Shown here piece by piece: positions 54,796-63,945 of a DNA stretch of 64,000 nt. This stretch comes from an uncultured Acidobacteriota bacterium. Its GTDB lineage: Bacteria > Acidobacteriota > Blastocatellia > RBC074. Numbering within the stretch: the first letter of the stretch is position 1; each line of letters starts with the position of its first letter. The stretch covers positions 49,150 through 113,149 of the forward strand of contig CADECP010000027.1 of the NCBI GenBank assembly GCA_902825875.1, given 5' to 3'. A model generated the notes under the pieces. The model made no database searches. It had not been told where the DNA came from and was given only the letters and a program-made list of their open reading frames with translations. The position numbers and the translations under genes are program-made.

Positions 54796-56067
54796 ATGAA
54801 CAGCAGTTCTTTTGCGTCTCGAACTCATCGTTATCAACTGGCCAACGGCATCACGTTGTTGGTTTTGGAAAATCATTCGAACCCGACGATTTCGTTGTCG
54901 GGTTATTTGCGCGCGGGCGAATTTTTCAATCCGCCGGACAAAGACAGTTTGGCCGGAGTGACTTCCAGCATGCTGAACAAGGGAACCGCGCGCCGTTCCA
55001 AGCTGGAAATCGCCGAAGAGCTGGAATCCGCCGGAGCGCGAATCGGGTTTTCGTCGAACAACTTCACGACTTCGATTGGCGGCCAATCGCTCAGCCGAGA
55101 TTTGCCTTTGGTCATTTCCACATTGGCTGAGCAATTGCGCGAACCGGCCTTTCCAACCGAAGAACTGGACAAAATGAAGCAGCGGTTTATCGCCAGCATC
55201 AAAGAAGATCAGGACGACACGCGGTCGCGCGCTTATGAACGAATGTCGCAATTGATTTTTCCGCTCGGCAATCCGTTTTATCGGCTGCCTGCCGAAACGA
55301 TTTTGTCTCAATTGGAAAAGATCACGGCCGATGACGTGCGGGAGTTTTATCAGCTTCATTACGGAACCGAAGGAATGCTGCTGGTTTTGGTTGGCGATGT
55401 CGCGCCGGATGAAACGCGCGTTTTGATCGAAAAACATCTTGGCGACTGGTACGGCGCGCCGAAAAAGGCGATTGATCTGCCCGAAACGCCTCTTCAAACC
55501 GAAGCAAAACGCGAACTCGTACCGATGAAAGACAAACCGAATTGCGATGTCATCATCGGCCACGCTTCGCGGTTGCGACGATCAAACCCGGATTATCTGG
55601 CGGCGACCATGGCCAACAACGCGCTTGGCCAATCAACGCTGTCTTCGCGGTTGGGACTGAAAGTGCGCGACGAAATGGGACTGACTTACGGAATCAGTTC
55701 GGGGTTTCGATCCGGCATCGGCGATGGCCCGTTTACCATTGGCGTGACGGTCGCGCCGCAAAACATTGATCCCGCGATTGATACCACTCTGGAAATCGTC
55801 AATGACTTCATCGCCAACGGCATCACCGAACAAGAACTGAAAGACGAACAATCTTCGGTCATCGGCTCGTTCAAAATCGGTTTGGCAACCAATGCTGGAA
55901 TGGCCGGCCAGATTGTCAGCGCAGAGCTTTTCGAACTCGGCGTTGATTATCTGGACAATTTTCCTTCGCTGATTGCCGCTCTGACCAAGTCGGAGATTGA
56001 TGAAGCCATTCGCAAATACATTCACCCGGAAGTTGCGACGACTGTGATTGCCGGGACGATGGAGTAA
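54796..56067 (+). CDS. M16-family peptidase-like protein, non-catalytic subunit
   Basis: A 423-residue M16 homologue. The zinc motif HxxEH is absent: the equivalent helix reads GVTSSMLNKGTARR. The C-terminal lobe retains the R/Y-type motif VRDEMGLTYGISSGF used by the non-catalytic subunit to hold substrate. Such pairs form heterodimers (as in mitochondrial processing peptidase or Sphingomonas M16 pairs). The partner is encoded by the gene two positions upstream, with the selenoprotein between. Confidence 0.9.
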   Translation: MNSSSFASRTHRYQLANGITLLVLENHSNPTISLSGYLRAGEFFNPPDKDSLAGVTSSMLNKGTARRSKLEIAEELESAGARIGFSSNNFTTSIGGQSLSRDLPLVISTLAEQLREPAFPTEELDKMKQRFIASIKEDQDDTRSRAYERMSQLIFPLGNPFYRLPAETILSQLEKITADDVREFYQLHYGTEGMLLVLVGDVAPDETRVLIEKHLGDWYGAPKKAIDLPETPLQTEAKRELVPMKDKPNCDVIIGHASRLRRSNPDYLAATMANNALGQSTLSSRLGLKVRDEMGLTYGISSGFRSGIGDGPFTIGVTVAPQNIDPAIDTTLEIVNDFIANGITEQELKDEQSSVIGSFKIGLATNAGMAGQIVSAELFELGVDYLDNFPSLIAALTKSEIDEAIRKYIHPEVATTVIAGTME

Positions 56068-56109
56068 TGGCTGCCTTCGATTTTTCAATCCGCAAGGAGC
56101 TTTCAACAC

Positions 56110-56940
56110 ATGTCAATCCGTTTTTCCTGTTTCAACAAGATGGCGGTTGCCTTGCTGGTGCTGTCGTGCGCGACCGTTTGCGCGCAAACCAAATCCGTAA
56201 CCGACAATCGCCCGGTGGACATTGTTGTTCAGGGCGCGATGGATTCTGAATTGCAACCGTTGCTGGACGCATTGGATGGAAAAGAAGAGATTCAAATCGC
56301 CGCCTGGACTTTTTGGCGCGGCAAGATCGGATCAAAAACGGTGGTGGTTTCTCGCACCGAAGTCGGAACAATCAACGCCGTTGTTTCCACCACGCTGGCC
56401 ATCACGACTTTCAAACCCAAACTGGTCATCAATCAAGGCACGGCAGGAGCACACGATCCTGAACTGAAGGTTTTCGACATTGTTGTTGGTGAAGCTTCGG
56501 TTGATTTTGGCGCTTTTCGATCAGCTCACGCCGATGCTGGGGCAGGAATTGAGCAATCGCGTTGGACGCCGATGCCGCACCGATTGCGAATGGATGGCAA
56601 AGAGCGAGTGACTTTCAACAACTTCCCCGGTGACGAAGAAGCCATGAAAACGGCAATGGGAACGGCTTACAAACAAGGTCGTGTTATCAAAGGAATCATC
56701 GGTTCGTCGTTCGAGTTCAACAAGGAAATTGATCGGCTGAACTGGGTGCGTAAGACTTTCGGCGCTTCTTCTGAAGATATGGAAAGCGTCTTTGCTGCCG
56801 GAACGGCTGCCGGATTCAAAACCCGCTTTCTGGCCATTCGCATCATCTCCAATTCCGAGTTTCATTCGCCAAAGTTTGAAGAAGTTGCCGGTAAATACTG
56901 CGCCGCGTTCGTTGTGGACGTGATCAAACGATTGAAATGA
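56110..56940 (+). CDS. Secreted MTA/SAH nucleosidase-like (phosphorylase superfamily) protein
   Basis: A 276-residue protein with a signal peptide (about 25 residues ending CAQ) followed by a purine-nucleoside phosphorylase/MTAN fold: GAMDSELQPLL, VVSRTEVGTINAVVSTTLAI, VINQGTAGAHDP (substrate loop), and EDMESVFAAGTAAGF where Glu-Met-Glu (DMES) binds ribose as in MTAN. IRIISNSEF carries an Asn where MTAN has the catalytic Asp (typically SD). A cytosolic enzyme made secreted is unusual; the substrate may be an extracellular nucleoside. It overlaps aroDE by 4 bp. Confidence 0.82.
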   Translation: MSIRFSCFNKMAVALLVLSCATVCAQTKSVTDNRPVDIVVQGAMDSELQPLLDALDGKEEIQIAAWTFWRGKIGSKTVVVSRTEVGTINAVVSTTLAITTFKPKLVINQGTAGAHDPELKVFDIVVGEASVDFGAFRSAHADAGAGIEQSRWTPMPHRLRMDGKERVTFNNFPGDEEAMKTAMGTAYKQGRVIKGIIGSSFEFNKEIDRLNWVRKTFGASSEDMESVFAAGTAAGFKTRFLAIRIISNSEFHSPKFEEVAGKYCAAFVVDVIKRLK

Positions 56941-58454
56941 GTAACGCCAATACCAAACTCGTCTGCGTTCCAATTACGGAAACCAGCCCTGACGCTTATC
57001 TTTCCGCCATTCTCGAAGCTTCACAATTGGCAGATGTTGTTGAATTACGGCTGGATTATTTGTCCGCCAACGATCGTTCAACCGTCCTTGATAAACTGCC
57101 GATCCTTGCAGCCAATGCTGCTTGCAAAGATTTGCTGCTGACATTTCGACCGCGCGAACAAGGCGGCCAGCAAGACTTGAATCTGGCGGATCGGCAAAAT
57201 TTCTGGCGTAGTTTGCCGCAGGAAACCATCGCTGCAATTCGTTTTGCCGATTTTGAATTTGATCTGGCTGTAAGTTTTGGCAACGATTCGCCGGTTCACT
57301 GGGAGAAAGTTATTTGCTCCTGGCACAACTTTGAGCGCACCCCGCATGATTTGCTTGCTCAATATGAACGAATGGCTGCGACTCCAGCCGCTGTTGTCAA
57401 AATCGCCACAATGGCCAATCAAATCAATGATTGCCTGCGGATTTTTGAACTTATAAAACATGCTCAAGGCAAAAAACCTGTAATTGCTCTGGCAATGTCT
57501 TTAGCAGGAGTGGCAACTCGCGTGCTTTCATTGTCTCGCGGAGCCGTGCTTACTTTCGGCTCTTTGCGCCACGGCGCCGAAAGCGCAGCCGGTCAAGTTA
57601 CCGTTCGTGATTTAGAGAGGCTTTATCGGGTCAAACAACTGAATGGCGAAACAGAAATTTTTGGCGTCATCGGCTTTCCTGTCGGCCATTCACGCTCACC
57701 TTTTTTGCACAATTCAGTGCTGTCGTCGCTTGGGTACAATGGAGTTTATCTGCCGCTTGAAGTTAATGATGTCGGCGATTTCATCGAAAACTTCGTTCGT
57801 CCTCAAACCAGAAAACTTGAATGGCCGTTGCGTGGGCTGAGCGTGACCATTCCGCACAAAGTGGCCGTGATGGATTACCTGGACGACATTGATGCGACAG
57901 CCAAAACAATCGGAGCAGTCAACACGATTGTCGTCGAAGACGGAAAACTGATCGGCTACAACACAGATGTGATTGGGGCCATGAAACCATTGGAAGAACT
58001 GATTGAAATTAGAGGCTCTCGCGTAGCGGTAATTGGAGCCGGTGGTTCGGCGCGGGCAATTTGTTATGGCTTAAATCAGCGCGGAGCAGACATTACGATT
58101 TTTGCCCGCAACGTAAACAAAGCCAGACCGCTGGCAGAAGAATTCAATACCAGGCTTCTGGCGCTGGAGAGCTTTTCTGGCAAGACCGACATCATTGTCA
58201 ATTGCACACCCATTGGCATGCATGGTCACAGCGAAAACCTATCGCCATTACCAGCCAATTCTCTGATTGGAACCAAACTGGTTTACGATTTGATTTACAC
58301 GCCTCAAGAAACCCAATTGTTACGCGACGCAAGAATGGCCAACTGCCAGACACTTGGCGGATTGTCTATGTTAATGGGGCAGGCTGCCGAACAGTTTCGT
58401 TTATGGACAGGTTTAATAACATCTACTGAAAAACACTGGGCACTCCCAAATTGA
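56937..58454 (+). CDS. aroDE: Bifunctional 3-dehydroquinate dehydratase / shikimate dehydrogenase
   Basis: A 505-residue fusion of two shikimate-pathway enzymes. Residues 1-~225 are type I DHQ dehydratase (VELRLDYL, the conserved His in CSWHNFERTP, and the Schiff-base Lys in VVKIATMANQ). Residues ~240-500 are AroE: GVIGFPVGHSRSPFLHN, TIPHKVAVMDYLD, the conserved Asp in YNTDVIGA, and AVIGAGGSARAICYGL (NADP loop). Fusions in this order occur in plants, chlamydiae and some bacteria. Confidence 0.95.
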   Translation: MSNANTKLVCVPITETSPDAYLSAILEASQLADVVELRLDYLSANDRSTVLDKLPILAANAACKDLLLTFRPREQGGQQDLNLADRQNFWRSLPQETIAAIRFADFEFDLAVSFGNDSPVHWEKVICSWHNFERTPHDLLAQYERMAATPAAVVKIATMANQINDCLRIFELIKHAQGKKPVIALAMSLAGVATRVLSLSRGAVLTFGSLRHGAESAAGQVTVRDLERLYRVKQLNGETEIFGVIGFPVGHSRSPFLHNSVLSSLGYNGVYLPLEVNDVGDFIENFVRPQTRKLEWPLRGLSVTIPHKVAVMDYLDDIDATAKTIGAVNTIVVEDGKLIGYNTDVIGAMKPLEELIEIRGSRVAVIGAGGSARAICYGLNQRGADITIFARNVNKARPLAEEFNTRLLALESFSGKTDIIVNCTPIGMHGHSENLSPLPANSLIGTKLVYDLIYTPQETQLLRDARMANCQTLGGLSMLMGQAAEQFRLWTGLITSTEKHWALPN

Positions 58455-58540
58455 CCTTTGACGTGATGAAAGAAACGGGTAGACCGCGTCAAAGCACTTA
58501 ACTGGTGGCAATGAGAGTTCATCGGCGGTTACGCCGTTTA

Positions 58541-59182
58541 TCAACTGGCGGAGTTTTCCAGGCTGCGCCACAGGTACCACGAAGCGATGGAACAGTAAGG
58601 TCGCCAACCGTTTTCGTCTGCTATTTGTTCAATCTGTTCGGCGTTGGGCAATTCATCAAAGCCATACGCCAGTTGAATGCCTCGCCGAATTCCCAGGTCG
58701 CCGACCGGCAGCACGTCAAACCTGCCCAGCGAGAAAATCAGGAACATGTGAACCGTCCACACGCCTACGCCTTTGACTTGAGTCAGCATTTCGATGATTT
58801 CGTCATCGGTCATTTTCGACAGGCGATTGAATTTCAGCGTGCCGTCTTCGGTTTTGGCGGCGATGTCTTTGATGTACGAAATTTTGGGAAACGAAATGCC
58901 CGTCGCGCGCAGGTCATCGTCCGGCGTGGCCAGAATCTGTGCCGGTTTCGGCAATCGAGTCGGCGCGTACAAAGCCAGAAAGCGTTTGTGAATCGTGTCT
59001 GCCGCTTTGGTCGAAAGCTGTTGGGAAATGATCGAACCGACCAGCGTATGAAAATATCGCGTGTGTGGGCGAATGCTGCACGGGCCGTAATGTTTGATAA
59101 ACGCGCCCAGCCGTTTATCTCGCCGAGCCAAAGCGCGTTCGGCTTTTTGCAGTTCTGCAACGAACGAATCAAGTTTGCTCAA
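58541..59182 (-). CDS. DNA-3-methyladenine glycosylase II (AlkA-like)
   Basis: A 213-residue HhH-GPD base-excision glycosylase. The helix-hairpin-helix [15 protein letters not shown] and the catalytic Asp region [12 protein letters not shown] are intact, preceded by [14 protein letters not shown]. It removes alkylated bases. TTG 59182 is chosen because AGGAGG lies 11 nt upstream; a longer frame begins inside that site. Only the C-terminal two domains of E. coli AlkA are present. Confidence 0.9.
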   Translation of the reverse strand: MSKLDSFVAELQKAERALARRDKRLGAFIKHYGPCSIRPHTRYFHTLVGSIISQQLSTKAADTIHKRFLALYAPTRLPKPAQILATPDDDLRATGISFPKISYIKDIAAKTEDGTLKFNRLSKMTDDEIIEMLTQVKGVGVWTVHMFLIFSLGRFDVLPVGDLGIRRGIQLAYGFDELPNAEQIEQIADENGWRPYCSIASWYLWRSLENSAS

Positions 59183-59296
59183 GTTTGTGAAAGCCTCCTG
59201 TTGGAATGTGCGCGGCAATATAACAAAGTTTGGCGATCAAAAGTTGAAGCGGTTGACCGATCACAACCGGTGTAATAAAACGCCTGCTCTCAATTC

Positions 59297-59395
<99 letters not shown>

Positions 59396-59423
59396 CCTTT
59401 CTTTCAAATTCCAAGTCAAAATT

Positions 59424-60638
59424 ATGCGATGTTGTGCGCGAAACAAGCTGGGTTGGCTGTTGATCGTTCTGTTGGCGGCCTGCAATTCCGAACCGAAGAT
59501 TGATCCGGCTTCGTTGACCGAACGCGAACGTGACGGCTTTGTCGGCGACGTGCGAGCCGTGTTGACCGACGACGTTGTATTGTCAGAAGAAAACGGCAAA
59601 TGGATCGAAGCTCAGCAGGCTTCGTCAACGACCATTTACGACGCGGCGGGCAAGCGAACTTTGCAAACTCCTTTTCGTGTAGTGATGACCGGCGGATTTG
59701 CCATCACTCCACACGAGTTGTTTTTCGATCCAACGGCAAAACGCAGCAGAGGGAATGCCGTCACTTTGGATAACGTCAACAAGAAGTACACAGAGTTTGA
59801 CGGCAACGGCAATGTTCTCGAAAAAGGTTCACACGACAGCGGCAAAAAGACTTTGAAAGAACTTTCCGTCAGGTACGAGTTCGATGCGCGCGGCAATTGG
59901 ATCAAACGAACTCTTTCGAGGTTGACCGAGCGCAACGGCCAGAAAGAGTTGCTGCCGACCGAAATCAGCCATCGCCAGATTGTGTATGCCGACGCGATTA
60001 AAGCGACGTTTGAGTTCGAACACTTTTCGGCAGAGGTTAGGGAACTGAAAAGCCCTGTCGCTGCAACTGTAGAAAACATGGAAGCTGGGCGCGCGTTGTT
60101 TCTGCAACGATGTTCGGCTTGTCACGGCGAAAGCGGGAACGCGCAAACCGATTTTGCCGAGGCGATGCCGACCAAACCTGCCGACTTGAAATCTCCGCAA
60201 GTCGCCGCGCTGACCGAAGGCGAGATTTACACAGCGATCAACGACGGAATCAAAGTCAGCGGAATGCCCGGTTTCAAAAACCGCCTCAGCGACGAAGCCA
60301 TTTGGAAACTGGCGTTGTACGTGAAAAAGCTTTCGCGTGAAGCGGCCAGCAATCAAACGACGTTGGCTAAAGCTTCGCCGACGCCTGCTTTGCCCGCCGC
60401 CAAACCTGACGCCGAAAAACGCTACACGCTGAAAGGCAAAGTCACGAAGATCGAACGCGAATTGAAACAAGTCGTCATTGAACACGAAGAAGTCAAAGGT
60501 TATATGGAAGCGATGACGATGCCGTTCCCAATGACCGATGAAAAAGTGCTGGGCAAGTTGAATGTCGGCGACAAGATCGAAGCGACGCTGGTGGTCGGTA
60601 TTGGTATGTGGCGATTGGAAAATGTCGTCATCAAATAG
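59424..60638 (+). CDS. Lipoprotein with cytochrome c and CusF-like copper-binding domain
   Basis: A 404-residue exported protein. The lipobox LLAAC gives a lipid-anchored N-terminus. Residues ~30-210 are of unknown fold. A mono-heme cytochrome c domain follows (RCSACHGESG, heme CxxCH, and Met in KVSGMPGF), about 215-305. The C-terminus (~330-404) is a CusF-like/copper-binding domain with GYMEAMTMPFPM (methionine Cu ligands). Copper-heme combination suggests electron transfer with a copper enzyme or copper handling. It follows selC by 28 bp. Confidence 0.87.
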   Translation: MRCCARNKLGWLLIVLLAACNSEPKIDPASLTERERDGFVGDVRAVLTDDVVLSEENGKWIEAQQASSTTIYDAAGKRTLQTPFRVVMTGGFAITPHELFFDPTAKRSRGNAVTLDNVNKKYTEFDGNGNVLEKGSHDSGKKTLKELSVRYEFDARGNWIKRTLSRLTERNGQKELLPTEISHRQIVYADAIKATFEFEHFSAEVRELKSPVAATVENMEAGRALFLQRCSACHGESGNAQTDFAEAMPTKPADLKSPQVAALTEGEIYTAINDGIKVSGMPGFKNRLSDEAIWKLALYVKKLSREAASNQTTLAKASPTPALPAAKPDAEKRYTLKGKVTKIERELKQVVIEHEEVKGYMEAMTMPFPMTDEKVLGKLNVGDKIEATLVVGIGMWRLENVVIK

Positions 60639-60648
60639 GCAAAAATTT

Positions 60649-60731
60649 CCCGCGAATCACGCAGATCGAACGAATGAAACCGGTTGTTAATGCTGGCCAG
60701 TTTCATTCGCGTTATTGGCGTGATTCGCGGG
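60649..60731. repeat. CCCGCGAATCACGC palindromic repeat
   Basis: CCCGCGAATCACGC and GCGTGATTCGCGGG are perfect complements at the ends, and inside CGAATGAAAC pairs with GTTTCATTCG. It lies between the convergent lipoprotein and GHMP kinase genes and could also terminate transcription. Confidence 0.85.
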
Positions 60732-60734
60732 TAA

Positions 60735-61733
60735 CTATTTTTGCGTGACTGTCAGGCCTTCACAAGCGATGCGGTAATTGATGACGTGGCCGCCTGCTTT
60801 GCTCAGCGCGGTTTCGACATCGGCTTTGCGACCGGGCTGACAATAAAACGCGACACAACCTCCGCCACCGGCTCCGCAAACTTTGGCAGCTTCGCCGCCG
60901 TTTTGTTTGGCAATTTCGATCAACTCATCAATGAACGGAGTCGTGATTGTCGGAACCAGTTCGCGGCGACTGGCCCATTCTTCGGCAAAGATCGCTCCGA
61001 CCTTGTCGAAGGCATTTGCCGTCAGAGCCTGATCAATTTTCAGTGCGGTATCGCGGATGCGGTCGAATCGTTCGACTACGTCGCCTTCGCGGTCAATGTG
61101 TTTCTTGTACATTTCCCAGTTGTTGATGCCGGAATTACGCGGCGCCCCGGTGAAACACAACGCGACGCGGCTTTCCAGTTCATCCAAATCGGTGACGACT
61201 TCTTCGCGCGTGACGCCTTCGACATCCAGTTTGACGCGCGAAACTCGGCCATACACGGCAGGAAAGTAATCCTGATACCCAGCGGGAACTTTCAGCACCT
61301 GAGTTTCGATGTTGATGGCGATGAACGGCAGTCGTTCGGTTGGGTAACGATTGCCGACCAGTTTGTTCAGCGCGCCGCACACGGCGATGTTCAGCGCCGA
61401 CGAACCCGCCAAACCCGCTCCTGCCGGAGCCATGCAATCCGTTGTGATATTCAAACCGGTTTGTGGTTTGAAGTGATAAATCAGTTTGGAAATCAGCGAC
61501 AGTTCGTCGTCGCCGCGAAGCTCTTCCAGTGAACTGGCTTCGACGCGAGCGCCGCGGTCTTTTGATTCGACGATGAATTTGCCATCGTCGCGCGTTTCCA
61601 ACCGGCAGCGAGCGTACTGGTCAATGGCGAAGTTGATGGTTTGGGTATTGTCGTGAAACAGGTACAGCGGCCACAGGTCAATTGTTCCTCCGGCCAAATC
61701 AATGCGCGTAGGCGCTTGGGATTCGATAATCAA
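60735..61733 (-). CDS. GHMP-family sugar kinase (HddA-like)
   Basis: A 332-residue kinase of the GHMP superfamily. Motif 1 PTRIDLAGGTIDLWP (N-terminus), motif 2 APAGAGLAGSSALNIA (ATP loop) and motif 3 KVCGAGGGGCVAFYC are all visible. Sequence style is closest to D-glycero-D-manno-heptose 7-phosphate kinase (HddA) and related sugar-1-kinases. No other heptose pathway genes are in the window. Operon with the downstream-reading DedA gene is possible (37-bp gap). Confidence 0.88.
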   Translation of the reverse strand: MIIESQAPTRIDLAGGTIDLWPLYLFHDNTQTINFAIDQYARCRLETRDDGKFIVESKDRGARVEASSLEELRGDDELSLISKLIYHFKPQTGLNITTDCMAPAGAGLAGSSALNIAVCGALNKLVGNRYPTERLPFIAINIETQVLKVPAGYQDYFPAVYGRVSRVKLDVEGVTREEVVTDLDELESRVALCFTGAPRNSGINNWEMYKKHIDREGDVVERFDRIRDTALKIDQALTANAFDKVGAIFAEEWASRRELVPTITTPFIDELIEIAKQNGGEAAKVCGAGGGGCVAFYCQPGRKADVETALSKAGGHVINYRIACEGLTVTQK

Positions 61734-61769
61734 CGAAAACCTCCTGAAAGACTGAAAATGATTGTGGGG

Positions 61770-62525
61770 TCAGATGCGGTGAGAACCGATTTGTCTGGAT
61801 CTGCCGGGGCGAGGATTTTCCGTAGGCAAACGGTCAATAACAATTTTTTCTTCGTCCGCCATTTCTTTGGCGGAATCCTTTCTAACGGTGTCAATGGCTT
61901 CGTGAAAAGTCTCGTGCAACTTTTCGTGAATCAGTGCCGGTTCAATGGGTTCCATTTCCGGCACACGCCGACCGACGACGAAAACTTCAATTAAATAAAG
62001 CGTCAGGGCGATTGCAACGGCGATGGCAAATGCAACCAGCAACAGCATCCCGGCTTTTTGGACTCGACCGATGATGACGCCGATGGCTCCGCTGAACGAA
62101 TAACCAAGTCCGATCAAGACCAAGGCCCAGGCTCCACAGCTTGCCAGGGTCAATGGCAAAAAGCGGCGCAAACGCATGTGGGCGAAGCCCCAAAAAACCG
62201 CGCTGGCCGTTCGCAGCCCGTAAACGTATTTGACCAGAAAGATCGAATAAAGACCGAATCGCGCGCAGAGCTTTTCCATTCGGGGTTGAGCACGTTGGTA
62301 AAAAGTTCTGTGTTTGATCCATTCTTTGCCGCGATAACCGACCAGATAGCTCAACGAATCGCCGACAAACCCGCCCAAAGTGCTGACCAGTAGGGCTTCA
62401 CCGAATGTGAAGTAACCGGAATGAGCCAGAACTCCGGCAAAAAGCAAGGTCAGGTCGCCTTCGATCATCACACCGAAGAAAACCGCCCACAGGCCATACT
62501 CTCTGATCAAATCTTCGATTAGCAT
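61770..62525 (-). CDS. DedA-family membrane protein, second copy
   Basis: A 251-residue VTT/DedA protein with the usual membrane topology. Motifs include [20 protein letters not shown] near residue 20 (Glu and Asp), [15 protein letters not shown] and [16 protein letters not shown] (Arg of DedA, Tyr replacing Met). The C-terminal 60 residues are hydrophilic and charged. It differs considerably from the copy at 36212, so this is not a recent duplication. Confidence 0.88.
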   Translation of the reverse strand: MLIEDLIREYGLWAVFFGVMIEGDLTLLFAGVLAHSGYFTFGEALLVSTLGGFVGDSLSYLVGYRGKEWIKHRTFYQRAQPRMEKLCARFGLYSIFLVKYVYGLRTASAVFWGFAHMRLRRFLPLTLASCGAWALVLIGLGYSFSGAIGVIIGRVQKAGMLLLVAFAIAVAIALTLYLIEVFVVGRRVPEMEPIEPALIHEKLHETFHEAIDTVRKDSAKEMADEEKIVIDRLPTENPRPGRSRQIGSHRI

Positions 62526-62711
62526 CTATAAGAGCCAGTAATGGCAACATGCGAATTTGATGAACCGGTTAGTGAAAAGGCACCACTTTGCGCGCGATAT
62601 TTGCGGCGATTGTTCAGGCGCGCAGTCCCTTAAGCGGCGTAAAGATACTTGAAGCCCCCAAGCAGCGCAAGCAAGCTTTCATGCGGTTTCGGCAAGCTGG
62701 AAAAACCAAAA

Positions 62712-62740
62712 TTGACAGCTATTTGCAGCCGTTTTATAGT
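62712..62740 (+). promoter_or_regulatory. Sigma-70 promoter of the ROK gene
   Basis: TTGACA (62712-62717), exactly 17 bp, TATAGT (62735-62740). Predicted start is only about 14 nt before the ATG of the ROK gene. It lies in the 235-bp gap divergent from the DedA gene. Confidence 0.8.
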
Positions 62741-62760
62741 CCGCCGCAGGTAATAAAGTT

Positions 62761-63735
62761 ATGGCAAATACAGACTCCTCCAGCGCATCTTCTTCAACGT
62801 CTGTCCTGCTCGGCGTAGATTTGGGAACCAATCACATCCGACTGGGCACGATTGATCGCAGTGGCAAAGTTCTGGCCTTTCGGCGCGAGCATTACCCGGA
62901 AGGGTCTCTGGCCGATGCGCGTTCGCTGGCCAACCAGCTTGTTTCGGCGGTCAGTCAGATGATCGAAGAGCAAGCCGTTACAGCGCCTGTCGCCGCCGTT
63001 GGCGTAGCGTTTCCCGGCCAGGTTCATCAACTTACTCAGCGCGCCGTTTCCGTGCCGAATTTGCCAGACCTTTCCAAGCTAGACCTGCAACGCGAACTCG
63101 CGGACAAATTCGGAGTGCCGGTTTATTTCGACAACAATGCCAATGCGGCGGCTTTTGCGGAAATGAATTGCGGCATCGCTCGCGGCGTGAACGACTTTCT
63201 TTATCTGCACATCGGATCGAAAGTCAGTGCGGGCATGGTGCTTGGCGGGAAATTGCAGCGCGGCAAATCCGGTCTGGCCGGCGACGTTGGCCAGATGAAC
63301 ATTTACGCCGAACATCTGGGCGGATTCGTTCGGTTGGAATCCATGGCGTCGGCTGAAAACATTGTCCGCCGAACCCGCGACAGATTGCAGCGCGACCGCA
63401 CTTCATCGCTTTCGCGGTTGGGAGCGATGGGCGGATTCAGTTACGACGACATCATCGAACAGGCTCATCGCGGAGACGATCTGGCCAGGTTGATGTTGCA
63501 ACGAACCGCATCTTTTATTTCTTTGGCGTTGGCCGATGTCATCAGCTTGCTGAATCTGGAAATGATCGCTGTGGGCGGAGCGCCCGCCGGGCGTGCCTTG
63601 CTGGTTGCCACCATCGCGGAAGAATCCCGCCAGCGAGCTTCGGCAGCGGCGTTTGAGGATTGCCGAATCGTTGCGGCTGAAATCGGCGCCGAAGCAACCG
63701 TCATCGGCGCGGCTTTGCTGGCAGGCGGCAAGTAG
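62761..63735 (+). CDS. ROK-family protein lacking the zinc motif
   Basis: A 324-residue actin-like ATPase-fold protein. [20 protein letters not shown] is the phosphate-1 motif (read in parts) and [14 protein letters not shown] the ROK Asn/Asp segment. The usual zinc site (HxG...CxCGxxGCxE) is missing: the segment reads [20 protein letters not shown]. No N-terminal DNA-binding domain is present, so a sugar kinase-like role is likelier than a repressor. ATP loop features later (AVGGAPAG) are retained. A sharp promoter precedes the ATG. Confidence 0.85.
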   Translation: MANTDSSSASSSTSVLLGVDLGTNHIRLGTIDRSGKVLAFRREHYPEGSLADARSLANQLVSAVSQMIEEQAVTAPVAAVGVAFPGQVHQLTQRAVSVPNLPDLSKLDLQRELADKFGVPVYFDNNANAAAFAEMNCGIARGVNDFLYLHIGSKVSAGMVLGGKLQRGKSGLAGDVGQMNIYAEHLGGFVRLESMASAENIVRRTRDRLQRDRTSSLSRLGAMGGFSYDDIIEQAHRGDDLARLMLQRTASFISLALADVISLLNLEMIAVGGAPAGRALLVATIAEESRQRASAAAFEDCRIVAAEIGAEATVIGAALLAGGK

Positions 63736-63831
63736 AAAATCAATCAGCCCGGCAAGTTTCAGGCGGTAGCCGATTATCAGGTTCCGCCAGCAAAGAGCAC
63801 CAAGCACAGACGAAATTTTGCTTCTGTGCTT

Positions 63832-63883
63832 CGCAAACAAAAAAGCTGAGCTTTTTCACCAAGCTCAGCTTTTTGTTTGCGCG
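63832..63883. terminator. Long terminator after the ROK gene
   Basis: CGCAAACAAAAAAGCTGAGC... pairs with GCTCAGCTTTTTGTTTGCG with a single A bulge; loop TTTCACC. Followed by T-rich sequence in both directions, so it serves both converging transcripts. Confidence 0.85.
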
Positions 63884-63908
63884 ATTGCATTCCCTAACAT
63901 CGGGCGAG

Positions 63909-63941
63909 TTATCAAGATGCAAGGTTTTGCGTCTTGATAAG
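63909..63941 (-). terminator. Hairpin downstream of the edge gene
   Basis: TTATCAAGATGCAA and TTTTGCGTCTTGATAA pair with one mismatch. It follows the TAA of the partial gene at 63946, so may end its mRNA. Confidence 0.55.
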
Positions 63942-63945
63942 AGCA

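Noticed and set aside
58456..58494. CTTTGACG/CGTCAAAG inverted repeat between aroDE and the AlkA-like gene
   Set aside because: The arms are only 8 bp with a ~23-nt loop, which is weak for a terminator and expected by chance at this length.
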